Below are positions 17,222 to 26,381 of a DNA stretch of 64,000 bases, in pieces. Within the stretch, counting starts at the first letter, position 1, and every line of letters begins with the position of its first letter. The DNA comes from CAYONZ01 sp964405465 (GTDB taxonomy: Bacteria; Bdellovibrionota; Bdellovibrionia; Bdellovibrionales; JAMPXM01). Below the pieces are notes generated by a model. It saw only the letters and a program-made list of their open reading frames with translations, ran no database searches and was not told the DNA's origin. The DNA is taken from NCBI GenBank assembly GCA_964405465.1, contig CAYONZ010000014.1, positions 9,906-73,905 on the forward strand, read 5' to 3'. The position numbers and the translations under genes are program-made.

Positions 17222-17683
17222 GTGGCCCAGTATTGGCTAATGAAATCTGAACCCGATTCCTATTCTATCGAACAATTTGCCAAAGACAAAAATACACTGT
17301 GGACAGGTGTTCGAAACTATCAAGCACGTAATTTCATGATGGATGCAATGAAACCCGGTGACCTTTTCTTTTTCTATCACTCCAATGCAGAACCCTCTGG
17401 AATCGTAGGCCTTGGTAAAATCACCAAGGTCGGAGTTGTTGATCCAACAGCCCTTGATCGCAACAGCGATTACTTTGACCCCAAGGCTTCCACCGAAAAA
17501 CCCATTTGGTATTGTGCCGAAGTACAATTTGTAAAAAAATTTAAGTCGATCTTGTCGCTGCAAGACCTAAAGGCACAAAAAAATCTCAGCGAACTTTTGC
17601 TCTTACAAAAAGGCCAACGTTTAAGTGTGCAACCAGTTAGCGCAACACATTTTCAAATTATCGAAAAATTAGCGCAATCGTGA
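17222..17683 (+). CDS. EVE domain protein
   Basis: The protein has 153 aa. GTG 17222 has AAGGAG upstream. The start, QYWLMKSEPDSYSIEQF, and the following TLWTGVRNYQARNFM and GDLFFFYHSNAEPSGIVGLGKI are the EVE-domain signature, related to the PUA fold and to human THYN1. EVE proteins bind modified bases in DNA or RNA through an aromatic pocket. No nuclease or other domain is fused. It overlaps the dihydrouridine synthase gene by four bases (GTGA), a link that suggests an RNA-modification setting. Confidence 0.92.
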   Translation: MAQYWLMKSEPDSYSIEQFAKDKNTLWTGVRNYQARNFMMDAMKPGDLFFFYHSNAEPSGIVGLGKITKVGVVDPTALDRNSDYFDPKASTEKPIWYCAEVQFVKKFKSILSLQDLKAQKNLSELLLLQKGQRLSVQPVSATHFQIIEKLAQS

Positions 17684-18696
17684 AGAATCATTCACCTCTC
17701 CCCTCACCGCAAACTCCATCTTCAGGCAGCGCTGGAGAAATACCATTGTGTGATTTCCCCACGCCCCGTCTGATGATTGCACCGATGGAGGGTGTTGTTG
17801 ATTCGGTGATGCGTGAACTCCTCACCGAGATCGGTGGTGTCGATCTGTGTGTGACAGAATTTATCCGCATTACAGACCGCCTACTGCCCGATTCGCATTT
17901 CTTAAAAGATTGCCCTGAAATGCAAAATGGTTTTCGCACTCGTTCCGGCACTCCAGTTTTTGTGCAACTGCTTGGCGGAAAGCCCATTCCATTAGCGGAA
18001 AATGCCAAGAGACTAAGTGAGCTGGGTGCCCCCGGGATTGACCTCAATTTTGGCTGTCCTGCAAAGACCGTCAATCGTCACGATGGAGGCGCCACTCTAC
18101 TGAAAAACCCGGAGCGTGTTTTCGATGTCGTTCACCAGGTTCGCCGAGCCGTACCTTCGAATATTCCAGTGACCGCAAAGGTTCGCTTAGGCTTTTCAGA
18201 CAAAGAAAAATTTCTCGAAATAGCGTTGGCGGCAGAATCAGCTGGAGCTCACTGGCTCACTGTGCATGCTCGAACCCGCGATGAGGGGTATCGCCCTCCG
18301 GCTCACTGGGACTACATCGCAAAAATTCATGAAAGACTTAAAATTCCTGTGATTGCCAATGGCGATATCTGGAGCAAAGAAGACTACCTCAAGTGCCTGG
18401 AGATCACCGGCTGTGCAAGCGCCATGATCGGCCGTGGATTATTGGCTCGTCCCGATCTCGCCCGTCAGTGTCGCGACGGCACTCCGGCTATGGGCTTTCA
18501 AGAAATTCTAAAATATGTTTTGCGACTAAATGAGATGAGTTTCAGCTATCGCGGCGAAGGCTATGCGGTCAGTCGAACCAAGCAATGGCTCGTGCAACTT
18601 CGACGCAACTTTCGCGAAGCTCAGGATTTTTTCGAAAACATAAAAAGAATTGAAAACAATCAAGAGATGCAAGCAAAGCTTCGCAGCATGCTCTAG
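17680..18696 (+). CDS. tRNA-dihydrouridine synthase (DusC-like)
   Basis: The protein has 338 aa; GTG 17680 overlaps the EVE stop. It is a flavin enzyme that reduces uridine to dihydrouridine in tRNA D-loops with NADPH. Motifs are MIAPMEGVVDSVMR, GIDLNFGCPAKTVNRHDGGA with the catalytic Cys, the TAKVRLGF segment, VHARTRDEGY and PVIANGDIWS, then MIGRGLLARPDL. The shorter C-terminal domain and the order of motifs point to DusC more than DusB. The first 25 residues are Pro/Ser-rich and may not all be translated. It converges with a beta-barrel gene 10 bp away. Confidence 0.92.
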   Translation: MKNHSPLPSPQTPSSGSAGEIPLCDFPTPRLMIAPMEGVVDSVMRELLTEIGGVDLCVTEFIRITDRLLPDSHFLKDCPEMQNGFRTRSGTPVFVQLLGGKPIPLAENAKRLSELGAPGIDLNFGCPAKTVNRHDGGATLLKNPERVFDVVHQVRRAVPSNIPVTAKVRLGFSDKEKFLEIALAAESAGAHWLTVHARTRDEGYRPPAHWDYIAKIHERLKIPVIANGDIWSKEDYLKCLEITGCASAMIGRGLLARPDLARQCRDGTPAMGFQEILKYVLRLNEMSFSYRGEGYAVSRTKQWLVQLRRNFREAQDFFENIKRIENNQEMQAKLRSML

Positions 18697-18706
18697 TAAG
18701 TCTCTC

Positions 18707-19861
18707 TCAATGAACCAGGCGTTCACTGAAACGATCGAGAGAGTCGAATCCTAGGTCACTGAAACGGTATCCAATAAATGCGATGGTTTCAGAGGTGTTG
18801 AATGAAATATCCGCATTCTGGGCAGGCAGATTATTATTGTCCAAGTTAAAGTGTAATCCAGCCAAAAACTTAGGGCCATTGTAACCAAGACCCAAGCGCA
18901 TATTCGCGCGCAAATTGAGTGCACCTTTCTCAAGATACCCAAGGGTTGAATCAATAGTCTCGAAAAGATAACCCATCGAAAAGGCCACCATGCCACCAAC
19001 AAAAAAGTCTTTGATCACAAGAGTATAACCACCCCCAAGGCCGGCTGAGGCCGTCAAGGCTCGAACCTCGCGAAGGGTCTCGAATGCGCCATAGGTTCCA
19101 GAGATGCGACTGGGCACCAAACTCGAATCAGCACGCAAATGATGATAGTCCATCGAGGCAATCGCAAGCCACGAACCCGCACTTTTCTTTTGCCGATTCA
19201 CCTGATCAAAACTTGCACTCAATGAGTACCTCTCGGGTGAATAATTATAGATCAAATTGGTTCCGATGTGCTCAGTAGTTAAATCTGCACGCTGATACTT
19301 GGCATCGCCATCGGTATATTCAGAAAAAATCGCGCCGGTATTTTCTAAAAAATATCCTCGATACCTTTGATAAAAAAGGTCATGGGTAAATTTTTTGCCG
19401 TAAAGTCGAAATTGAAAATCAGTGGAACTCGAATGCCCCTCAATGCGTTCTTGTTCAGCAGTCTGCGGATTTGCAAAACCTAAAGCAAAGCCGAACGCGG
19501 CATAATCAAATCCGAGATAACTTTTTTGTCTTGTGTTGGGTTTATAGATCAAACTTTGAGCCTGACCATTTTCACGATTTTTTATTTCAAGATCTAAACT
19601 TGGTAACGAAAAACCATATTGCACAGTGAGCGTCCCCCGCGGAGGCGCCTCCCAGGACCTGCCCTGAGAAACTGTTGGCATTTGTTGTTGCATTGGCTCT
19701 GCCGATTGTAGTGGCAACTGCGTTGGTTGTGAGACCTCGGCTTGCGCGCAAGGCACTAAAATCTCGAAAACAATAAAAACACACAGCAAAAAACGTTCAA
19801 CCAACGAAGTCCACCGTAAGCCAACAATCCCTCTCACGCGTGCAAGCCCCCAAATATTCAT
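18707..19861 (-). CDS. Outer-membrane beta-barrel protein (DUF4421-like)
   Basis: The protein has 384 aa. A signal segment (RFLLCVFIVFEILVPCAQA) ends near residue 41, followed by a Gln/Pro-rich linker to about 75. The barrel part carries paired strands such as KSYLGFDYAAFGFALGF, DFQFRLYGKKFTHDLFYQRYRGYF and NMRLGLGYNGPKFLAGLHF, which recall DUF4421 proteins. The last strand is AFIGYRFSDLGF plus a short tail. Its ATG comes two bases after the stop of the upstream membrane-protein gene, so the two are one operon. Function is unknown. Confidence 0.72.
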   Translation of the reverse strand: MNIWGLARVRGIVGLRWTSLVERFLLCVFIVFEILVPCAQAEVSQPTQLPLQSAEPMQQQMPTVSQGRSWEAPPRGTLTVQYGFSLPSLDLEIKNRENGQAQSLIYKPNTRQKSYLGFDYAAFGFALGFANPQTAEQERIEGHSSSTDFQFRLYGKKFTHDLFYQRYRGYFLENTGAIFSEYTDGDAKYQRADLTTEHIGTNLIYNYSPERYSLSASFDQVNRQKKSAGSWLAIASMDYHHLRADSSLVPSRISGTYGAFETLREVRALTASAGLGGGYTLVIKDFFVGGMVAFSMGYLFETIDSTLGYLEKGALNLRANMRLGLGYNGPKFLAGLHFNLDNNNLPAQNADISFNTSETIAFIGYRFSDLGFDSLDRFSERLVH

Positions 19862-19863
19862 TT

Positions 19864-20373
19864 TTATTCAGCACTTTTTTTATCGGCCGACTCTTCGTGC
19901 AGTTCGTCCGTCGCAGAAGTCGGAGCCACTTCACCCGAGCCGCGAAGCTCTGTATGGCGAACAAGTCCGCCAAGATATCCAGTTCTCGCCAATGATACCG
20001 AGGCTAAAACCAAAACCGCCAATAAAAATTTCGGAACCCATTTCTGCACAATCGCATTGTTCTTCAGAACCAAGACCACCAGACTGATGATTGCTGCCAC
20101 TTCAGTCAAGACAAAGGCAAACTCAGCCGCCTCTTCATGCTCATGAATAAAACTCTCCGAAACACCAGGTAGATCTTCCACCATTTTCTCGGCTGGCTCA
20201 CCAGTAAAATAGGCTCCGCATGAAAGAACTCCGACCACAATCAAAAAACCCAAAGCAAACTTTTTAACTTGATCTGCTGAATAAACATACGCGTAGATCA
20301 ACATCATTAGGGCCAATGGCACACCCAAAATCGGAACATGATTCAACATCAAATGAAAATGGCCAAGAGTCAT
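19864..20373 (-). CDS. Four-helix integral membrane protein, DUF2231-like
   Basis: The protein has 169 aa; ATG 20373 has AAGGAG nine bases upstream. Four membrane helices are visible at about residues 10-30, 38-55, 82-102 and 110-128. Conserved-looking polar sites are HFHLMLNHVPILG at the N-terminus, FTGEPAEKMVE, HEHEEAAEFAF and GYLGGLVRHTEL. The repeated His residues near membrane faces suggest haem or metal binding, as proposed for DUF2231-type proteins. The C-terminal tail is charged and soluble. It is the first gene of a two-gene unit with the beta-barrel protein. Confidence 0.7.
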   Translation of the reverse strand: MTLGHFHLMLNHVPILGVPLALMMLIYAYVYSADQVKKFALGFLIVVGVLSCGAYFTGEPAEKMVEDLPGVSESFIHEHEEAAEFAFVLTEVAAIISLVVLVLKNNAIVQKWVPKFLLAVLVLASVSLARTGYLGGLVRHTELRGSGEVAPTSATDELHEESADKKSAE

Positions 20374-20630
20374 AGCTCGCTCCTTACGAAAGTTAGGTAA
20401 CCAAACACCATGAACTATATTGCAATAGTTTTTCTCAATAGTGTCACGTTATTTTTTGTGCGCTGATTTGAACTACATATTGGCAAGAAAATGAATTACC
20501 ATTTCCCTGTTTGGACATCTTGCACACTTGAGTGCGCCGACCGGGGGCACGAATCACCGCGAGAACCGAACGCGATTGTCAATATATGAACACCAATCCA
20601 TTTTCTAAATTTGTGAAGCCGGAGGCCTCA

Positions 20631-20891
20631 GTGTCAAAAGTCAAAATTTACAGCAAAGACTACTGCCCGTACTGCGTTCGAGCAAAAAACCTGCTGCGTG
20701 AAAAGAATATTGTTTTTGAAGAATTGATGATGGACGAAAACCCTGAGGAGTACAGCAAACTCAAAGCCCGTACAGGAATGATGACCGTTCCTCAGATTTT
20801 TATTGGCGATAAATTTATCGGCGGCTACACCGAACTCGCCGAACTCAACAACTCCGGAGAGCTCGACGAGCTTTTAAAGATTTTAAAGTAG
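20631..20891 (+). CDS. grxC: Glutaredoxin 3-type
   Basis: The protein has 86 aa from GTG 20631, which has GGAGG five bases upstream and gives the normal family length. An ATG at 20586 in the same frame would add 15 residues but has no ribosome site. The active site is DYCPYCVRAK, with a TVPQIFIGDKFIGGYTEL segment that supplies the cis-Pro and the glutathione-binding GG. It reduces disulfides and glutathione adducts in the cytosol. No neighbour shares its strand closely, so it is likely transcribed alone. Confidence 0.93.
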   Translation: MSKVKIYSKDYCPYCVRAKNLLREKNIVFEELMMDENPEEYSKLKARTGMMTVPQIFIGDKFIGGYTELAELNNSGELDELLKILK

Positions 20892-21016
20892 ACCATAGCA
20901 GACCAAAGTGACTTAAGGTAAAAAAAGTAGGCTAAGCGATCTGGCTGGGGAAGCAAAACAGTGGTCTCAGCTCGAGACCACATTGCAGTTTGCAAAATCC
21001 AAAAAGCAGATACGCC

Positions 21017-22039
21017 CTAATAAGAAAGCTCTTCGATACTTTTTGTGAGCCACTCAGTTTGACTCCATGGCTTACCAAAGACAGACACTCCACTGCACTC
21101 ATCGCCAGTTTTTCCACCCACCTCTGACGTCACTCCAATGAGTGTCAACTTCTGATTTTTAAGAAAAAATAGAGGTCCTCCCGAGTCACCATGACATACA
21201 CCTGTGTCAGGCTGACGAATTCCCCAAATCGGGATGTCTTTGCTGCCTCTGCCAATTATAATGTTTTCTGGAGAAAGACTTGTGACTCTTAAGCGGCCAC
21301 CACCTGTACTCTTGGAATCAATGTTTCCAAATCCCACCATGATTAAACGACCGCTTGTCATATCAAGGTCATCCAAAGGCTCACTGGGCACAGTAGATGT
21401 CAAAGCCGATGCCGGCAGATCTGCCTGACCAACCTTTAAAAGTGCAAAATCAAATCCAGCACTCATTACTTTCACTTCATTGGCCCGCACCCGCAGTTTA
21501 TCTCGTTCACTCTCACTTAAACTTGGATTTTTAAGAGCCTGGTCGGCTCGCTTGCTTTCATCAAGACCTTTGAGATACTCCGGATTGATGCGAACAGCTT
21601 TTACGGTCACAACACTTTTACTGACCGTCTTTTTGATTTCGCCAAGAGTCGCTCCGCAAAGAGCACGTTCTGAAAACATGACTTTCATTTTACTAGGAGA
21701 ACTCGCAGCGCAGTGGGCTGCAGTCAGCACCAATCCTGATTCAAGTACGCTTCCTGTACAAAGATAGCTTTCGCCATTCATTTCACCCAAAATCATCACC
21801 ACATGACGACCGATTTCACTCTCCATCTGGAGTGGCTGACCGTTGACGATGGCTGCTCCACCAGATTTCATCAGGTCCGAGCCATTGCTTGCGACTTTTG
21901 AATCATCACCACAAGAAATGAACATCGAATCATTCGGGCCACTGTCTTTGGAACCTGAGTTTGATGAACCACTACATGAAACCACCAGCGCGCCTATCGA
22001 AATAGCCAGCGCCCCACGAAAGACGATATTCCCCACCAT
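21017..22039 (-). CDS. Trypsin-like serine protease lipoprotein
   Basis: The protein has 340 aa; ATG 22039 has AAGAGGGG upstream. The lipobox is LVVSC, so the mature protein is lipid-anchored at Cys22. The chymotrypsin-fold triad is visible: LTAAHC (His), GFDFALLKV (Asp) and CHGDSGGPL (Ser). An Asp near DTGVCHGDSGG suggests trypsin-like preference for basic residues. GGAAIVNGQP marks a possible N-terminal activation site. About 30 residues of charged insertion (SKRADQALKNPSLSESERD) come before the Asp motif. Extracellular or periplasmic proteases of this kind are common in predatory bacteria; a predatory role is inference. Confidence 0.92.
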   Translation of the reverse strand: MVGNIVFRGALAISIGALVVSCSGSSNSGSKDSGPNDSMFISCGDDSKVASNGSDLMKSGGAAIVNGQPLQMESEIGRHVVMILGEMNGESYLCTGSVLESGLVLTAAHCAASSPSKMKVMFSERALCGATLGEIKKTVSKSVVTVKAVRINPEYLKGLDESKRADQALKNPSLSESERDKLRVRANEVKVMSAGFDFALLKVGQADLPASALTSTVPSEPLDDLDMTSGRLIMVGFGNIDSKSTGGGRLRVTSLSPENIIIGRGSKDIPIWGIRQPDTGVCHGDSGGPLFFLKNQKLTLIGVTSEVGGKTGDECSGVSVFGKPWSQTEWLTKSIEELSY

Positions 22040-22272
22040 GAAAGACCCCTCTTAAATTGTTTGATGAGCCGTTCACCCACAGCTCACGAGCCCTTCTACT
22101 CCACTCGACCCATTACAAACAACAAGGACCTCAGACATTGCAAAAGCAACACCGTTGTCAAAAACTTTGACAGTAAATACAATCTATTTAATAGGGAGGT
22201 CGGCCTTATTTCTGATAGTTTTTCTGAAAATTTCTGCAATTTTTGGGGGAATTTTCGATTGTCTCTGCTGAA

Positions 22273-22815
22273 CTATTTGCCTTGGGTCTTGCCTTGGGTC
22301 TCCACTTTGCCTTTCAAGGTTCGGAGTCCTTTTTCAAAATTTCCGCCAACGATTTTTTCCATATCCATAAAGACGCAAAAAAATCTTCCGACAAAACTAT
22401 TCTTCCCGAAAACCGACCAACGAACCAGGGTTCCACCTTCGACCGGCTTTAACGAAAACTCGGCCAGCTGGGACATCTGCATGGGCTTCGTGTAGGAGAG
22501 CTGCGTCTTCACGACTTGATTCTTCACGCTCTCAACTATCACGGCTTGACCAACACCCATTCGACCAACACTGGTCCAACTTGAAGTCGAACCAACACCT
22601 TCTTCAGGGCCAGAGTAGACCATTTTCACCTGAGGATCGTCATCTCGCCACGGCATCCACTCGTCGGCACGTCGAGAGCTATTCACAAACGGAAAAATCG
22701 CTTCGGGCGAAGCACCAATCACCAATTCCCGCGAAATTTGCATTTGCGAGGGTCGAGTGGCCACATAGGCCAAAAATCCAAGAAGCAAAACCAAAATGAC
22801 CAATAGAATTGCCAT
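22273..22815 (-). CDS. SRPBCC-family protein with N-terminal membrane helix
   Basis: The protein has 180 aa. ATG 22815 is chosen because AAAGGAG lies eight bases upstream. Residues 1-18 form a membrane helix (AILLVILVLLLGFLAYVA). The rest is the START/Bet v1-like fold: ISRELVIGASPEAIFPFVNS, WMPWRDDDPQVKMVYSG, and a C-terminal helix (FEKGLRTLKGKVETQ). SRPBCC proteins bind hydrophobic ligands in a deep cavity. The ligand here is unknown. A small overlapping ORF precedes it on the same strand. Confidence 0.82.
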   Translation of the reverse strand: MAILLVILVLLLGFLAYVATRPSQMQISRELVIGASPEAIFPFVNSSRRADEWMPWRDDDPQVKMVYSGPEEGVGSTSSWTSVGRMGVGQAVIVESVKNQVVKTQLSYTKPMQMSQLAEFSLKPVEGGTLVRWSVFGKNSFVGRFFCVFMDMEKIVGGNFEKGLRTLKGKVETQGKTQGK

Positions 22816-22999
22816 ACTCTTCTCCTTTAGTTGCGGGTTTGCCAGTTGCGGTCTTGGCAGCTGCATTCTTGGCAAATGCCGATTTGCCACCTCTCAGCCT
22901 GGCAGCTCCTAGTTTGGCAAACATCGCTCTGCCAAAACTTTGAAAATTCAACAGAATCCATACACCCAACAGTACAATCAAGAATTTGAAAATTTTCAA
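22679..22999 (-). CDS. Possible small membrane-anchored basic protein (uncertain)
   Basis: This 106-codon frame starts with a good membrane helix (KIFKFLIVLLGVWILLNF) and continues with an Ala/Lys-rich stretch (FAKNAAAKTATGKPATKG) before running through the Shine-Dalgarno and start of the SRPBCC gene in a different frame. The N-terminal part looks like a real protein; the last 35 residues are read in a shadow frame of the SRPBCC gene. It may be a short gene with a frameshifted end. The DNA here (22825-22925) has several near-repeats of TTGGCAG/TTTGCCA. Confidence 0.35.
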   Translation of the reverse strand: MKIFKFLIVLLGVWILLNFQSFGRAMFAKLGAARLRGGKSAFAKNAAAKTATGKPATKGEEYGNSIGHFGFASWIFGLCGHSTLANANFAGIGDWCFARSDFSVCE

Positions 23000-23131
23000 C
23001 TGACATCTGAGGATAATTAAGTGGCTAATTCATAACTTGCCACTTAAATCAAATGGGGGATGTCAACAAAACTTGATTAGGATTAAATCACGGCCATATT
23101 GCCGGCTCATTCGTCCAATCATTTGGCCCAA

Positions 23132-23776
23132 TCACCCATTAGGCAACTCACTTCGCAAGCTCTCAAGATATTGTTGCATCACCAAAACCCTTCGTTGCCC
23201 CTCTTCGATTCCCGCTCGAGTCTTTAGCGTCTCTGCCGTCTTAAATAGCTTTTTATAAAAATGATCAATAGTGAAGACCAAATCATCAGGCTCACGCATG
23301 TCACAAAACGGATCTTTACCTGAGTAAAACGAGCGTTTCATCAACCCAGCTGTCGCGAAGCACCTGGCAATGCCAATGGCTCCCAAGCCATCTAAACGAT
23401 CTGCATCTTGAACAATTTTAGCTTCGATCGTGCGCACTTCAAGATTGGCACTAAAGCTATGCCCCTCGATGGCGTGAGCAATTTCGTCGTAAAACTTTTT
23501 TGGGTAACCGATCGAGTTTAAAAACTCGATCGCCCCTTCGGCTGCAAGACGCGAAGCCTGACTGCGGAGCGGACTGTTTTTGGGAATGATCACAAAATCA
23601 TGTAACCATGCCGCAGGCACCACCACTTCAAATTTTGCATCTTCAGCAGAACAAAGCTTCTTCGCTGTTTGGACCACACGTTGAAAATGCAAAATATCAT
23701 GAGCCGGATCATCCAAGGTGGCAATGGTCGCGATTTTCGCAGCAAACTTTTTCTCCCACTCATTTAACTCTAACAT
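23132..23776 (-). CDS. HD-domain phosphohydrolase (YedJ-like)
   Basis: The protein has 214 aa. Metal-site residues are in order: DPAHDILHFQRVV (first His), AAWLHD (HD pair), and IVQDADRLDGLGAIGIARCF (Asp). This is the pattern of small HD-family proteins such as YedJ. They hydrolyse phosphate esters or nucleotides; the substrate is not known. The ATG follows the stop of the VOC gene with no gap, so the two are co-translated. The frame covers the normal family length of about 215-230 aa. Confidence 0.9.
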   Translation of the reverse strand: MLELNEWEKKFAAKIATIATLDDPAHDILHFQRVVQTAKKLCSAEDAKFEVVVPAAWLHDFVIIPKNSPLRSQASRLAAEGAIEFLNSIGYPKKFYDEIAHAIEGHSFSANLEVRTIEAKIVQDADRLDGLGAIGIARCFATAGLMKRSFYSGKDPFCDMREPDDLVFTIDHFYKKLFKTAETLKTRAGIEEGQRRVLVMQQYLESLRSELPNG

Positions 23777-24169
23777 CTACATCTCCGAGCAAATTTCAAC
23801 TAAGTACCCATTGCAATCACGCACATAACTCACCACCTGCCCCCAAGGCTTGGCAGTCGGAGCACTCAACGCAGTTGCACCTGCCTGCAGTGCCTTTCGA
23901 AAGGCACTCTCGACCTCCGCTGCCGATGGAACCACCAAACCGATTTCCGCACCAAAGGCGTTCTTTTGCAAAGAAACCTTTTGGTATTCAAAGCCATGAG
24001 CCTCAGCCGTTTCATGCTGCACAAATCCAAGTTTTGATTCACCTGTACGCATCTCACCGTACTGTTTACTTTCATGTAAAAATCCGATTTGAAGCCCAAA
24101 AGCATTTTCGTAAAACTGCATAGTTCTCTCGACATCGTCGACGTATATTAAAATATAACCAAGTTTCAT
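23777..24169 (-). CDS. VOC/glyoxalase-family protein
   Basis: The protein has 130 aa; ATG 24169 has GGGAGGATAA directly upstream. It is a single-chain VOC fold with two beta-alpha-beta-beta-beta units: LGYILIYVDDVERTMQFYENAFG starts the first and AEIGLVVPSAAEVESAFRKA the second. It ends with PWGQVVSYVRDCNGYLVEIC, where the Glu is a usual metal ligand. Family members include glyoxalases, dioxygenases and antibiotic-binding proteins; the function here is not determined. It forms a two-gene unit with the HD protein. Confidence 0.9.
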   Translation of the reverse strand: MKLGYILIYVDDVERTMQFYENAFGLQIGFLHESKQYGEMRTGESKLGFVQHETAEAHGFEYQKVSLQKNAFGAEIGLVVPSAAEVESAFRKALQAGATALSAPTAKPWGQVVSYVRDCNGYLVEICSEM

Positions 24170-24355
24170 TTATCCTCCCAACAAGATGACCGCTCGAGCT
24201 CAGCCATCTCGTCTCGGCCAAGTCATAAGCCTTTACCCAGAACATGAAGGCGACTTCACTCCATTAACTAAAAATAGCTTGTCATTTAAGTTAACAATTG
24301 TATCCTTGATTTCTCAAGGATCAATCTCCCAGTGCAACGGAACGGAGAATAAAAA

Positions 24356-24892
24356 TTGAACGCTTCTGCAGCCAATACTGAATCTAACGCCCGAACTTCG
24401 AGCACAAGAAGACTTCTTTCTTCGCGCAGCACTGATTTGACTCGACGGATTTTCCCATGGAGCTATCTTGTTCTGTATGTATTCGTATTGGCGATCTTCA
24501 CTTTCGAAAGCTCAAATTCACCAAGACCAGACCGCCCACCCACAACATTTCTAATTGGTATTTTGCTCGTTGGTTTCTTGGGTTCAGTATACATATTTAA
24601 GTGGTGCAAAAGACTAAAGCATGTTGCCCTTGATAGAGACCTATTGGTTGTTTCGGACTTTGCAAATTTTGAAGACGAACTTCGTCTTCGCCCCGATGAA
24701 ATAGAAAAGGTGGTCGAGCACCGCTGGCAAAAGGGCCATCCCATCACGATACATTTACGGTCCGTAACCAAATATGGCGACCAGATTCATTTTATACCCT
24801 ACATGAGATTGGCATTCGTTTGGCAAAAACATCCAGCTGCAGAGGCAATCGAAGAATTCATGAAATCAAAGCAGACGTCCCATTCATTTTGA
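24356..24892 (+). CDS. Two-helix membrane protein with C-terminal PH-like region
   Basis: The protein has 178 aa. TTG 24356 is accepted because GGAG lies eight bases upstream and no other start fits. After a Ser/Arg-rich N-terminus there are two membrane helices (about 35-52 and 64-80). The rest, from about 85, is a small soluble domain with strands (HVALDRDLLVVSDF, EDELRLRPDEIEKVVEHRW, PITIHLRSV) like bacterial PH domains that follow membrane helices. The function is not known. The gene stands alone between divergent or distant neighbours. Confidence 0.65.
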   Translation: MNASAANTESNARTSSTRRLLSSRSTDLTRRIFPWSYLVLYVFVLAIFTFESSNSPRPDRPPTTFLIGILLVGFLGSVYIFKWCKRLKHVALDRDLLVVSDFANFEDELRLRPDEIEKVVEHRWQKGHPITIHLRSVTKYGDQIHFIPYMRLAFVWQKHPAAEAIEEFMKSKQTSHSF

Positions 24893-25115
24893 CTTGAGCA
24901 GAACTACAAAATCCATATCAAATCAAATCTGAAAACCGTTTACGAATTTCGGTTGATTTCTCGACAGCGGTGCACTTCTTGCCCAAACACCAGAAGAGTA
25001 AGAACACTCAAGAAAAACAGATACGCGGCCCACAATCAAACGATCCAATCAAACGACAGCAAAAACACCGACAACAAAAAAACAACTGAGCCGCGCCATT
25101 TGCAAATTGACCTGC

Positions 25116-25499
25116 TTACCTCGAGCAAGTCTCGCTGCCACTTGCCTCAGCCGAGTAAGATGGAACCATCACTCCTGTGCCAAACTGCGGGAGATAAGAT
25201 TTCGTAATCGTCAACTGACCAGAGCCACAGGCGATGTCGCCACCGATAAGCTTCACACCCTTAAATGTATAAGTGGTCAGGTCTTCGCCTTCTTCGATTT
25301 TGACCTGCTCCAAAATGCTCGTATATTTTTGGAATTCAGCAAGAGCAGGCGCCACACGCGGGCTCAAAAGAGCACTGGCCACATCAAGCGTCTGTTGCGA
25401 CACCACAACCTCAGCGGCAGCTGCGGTATCGACCGCGCAAATACCAGCACCCACAGCAGTAAAGACAAGAGTTGCCAATGTCTGTTTCATTTTTTTCAT
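25116..25499 (-). CDS. Small secreted protein, unknown
   Basis: The protein has 127 aa. ATG 25499 is chosen over 25514 because AAAGGA lies eight bases upstream. A signal peptide (TLATLVFTAVGAGICAVDTAAAA) ends near residue 28. The mature part is about 100 residues with four Cys, including CGSGQLT and the terminal ETCSR, so disulfides are likely. No family is recognised. It is the last gene of a three-gene minus-strand run with 25523-26377 and 26382-27215, all exported. Confidence 0.65.
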   Translation of the reverse strand: MKKMKQTLATLVFTAVGAGICAVDTAAAAEVVVSQQTLDVASALLSPRVAPALAEFQKYTSILEQVKIEEGEDLTTYTFKGVKLIGGDIACGSGQLTITKSYLPQFGTGVMVPSYSAEASGSETCSR

Positions 25500-25522
25500 A
25501 GAACGTCCTTTCATTGTTTTGT

Positions 25523-26377
25523 TTATTTCAAGGGAATCAAATTTGTTTTCAAAATTTCTATATTTTTACTAATTCTTTGACGATCAATGTCTGTTGTCGC
25601 TTTAGCCATGAGTTTCTCTTGCTCTTCGATTTCTTTTTGTGAAAGCTCGATAGCCAATTGATCCATCGCAACTCGCCCTTCCCGAATTCCTTTTACCAGT
25701 TGAGCCACACGCGCATGCTCTTCAGGAGTCACCTCACGCTCTCTTGACTTTCGTCGGACCTCAAGGATGCCATAGACAATGGCACCCGCAGATGAACTCC
25801 ACAACAAAGTTTTGGCTAGACGTGGAAAGCGTACTGCGAACTTTGTAAAGAGCGCCCTCGAAAATCGCACCCCGGTCAACATCAGCATCAAGCTCGGCAC
25901 CTTTCCCGCAACATCGGCCGAAAGCATCGAGATCACGAAATCTCGTTTCAGGTCAGGGCGATCCGGATAACACCTGGAGAGTGCCAGCTCAAACCCTGCG
26001 CTCTGCAAACGATCGTAAGTGTAATCACCTACCAGGTTATGTTGACGATAGTTGGCTGTCAAAACCTCAAGCTCATGCTCTGATGCCGCGAAATCTAAAC
26101 CCAGGCGCGGGGTCGAAGTGTTTTTGTTTACAAATGCTGAGCCCAAGGTCAGCGAAAAAAATTCGCCGGCCGAGATCCAAAAAGCTTGCTTGGTGTTTCT
26201 ATTAAAAAAGGTTCCCAAAAGAGACTGACTCTCATTGCAAATTTTCTCAGTCTCAAAATAGATCTGTTGATCGCGAAGACCAAGGGCGAGACTTGGCGAA
26301 TCAACCACCTTGCCCCAAGTGCTCGCCGAAGCAAGCACCGCACTCAACATCATAACACTGACCATCAGGCCTCTCAT
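25523..26377 (-). CDS. Secreted protein, unknown (operon with neighbours)
   Basis: The protein has 284 aa. A signal peptide (MVSVMMLSAVLASASTWG) is followed by a mature protein that has a possible transmembrane or hydrophobic segment in its middle (KVPSLMLMLTGVRFSRALF, then LLWSSSAGAIVYGILEV). The last 70 residues are a charged coiled coil (EVTPEEHARVAQLVKG, EEQEKLMAKATTDIDRQ). The start lies four bases after the stop of the upstream gene. I recognise no family. It may be an inner-membrane protein with a periplasmic part rather than fully secreted. Confidence 0.65.
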   Translation of the reverse strand: MRGLMVSVMMLSAVLASASTWGKVVDSPSLALGLRDQQIYFETEKICNESQSLLGTFFNRNTKQAFWISAGEFFSLTLGSAFVNKNTSTPRLGLDFAASEHELEVLTANYRQHNLVGDYTYDRLQSAGFELALSRCYPDRPDLKRDFVISMLSADVAGKVPSLMLMLTGVRFSRALFTKFAVRFPRLAKTLLWSSSAGAIVYGILEVRRKSREREVTPEEHARVAQLVKGIREGRVAMDQLAIELSQKEIEEQEKLMAKATTDIDRQRISKNIEILKTNLIPLK

Positions 26378-26381
26378 GGAT

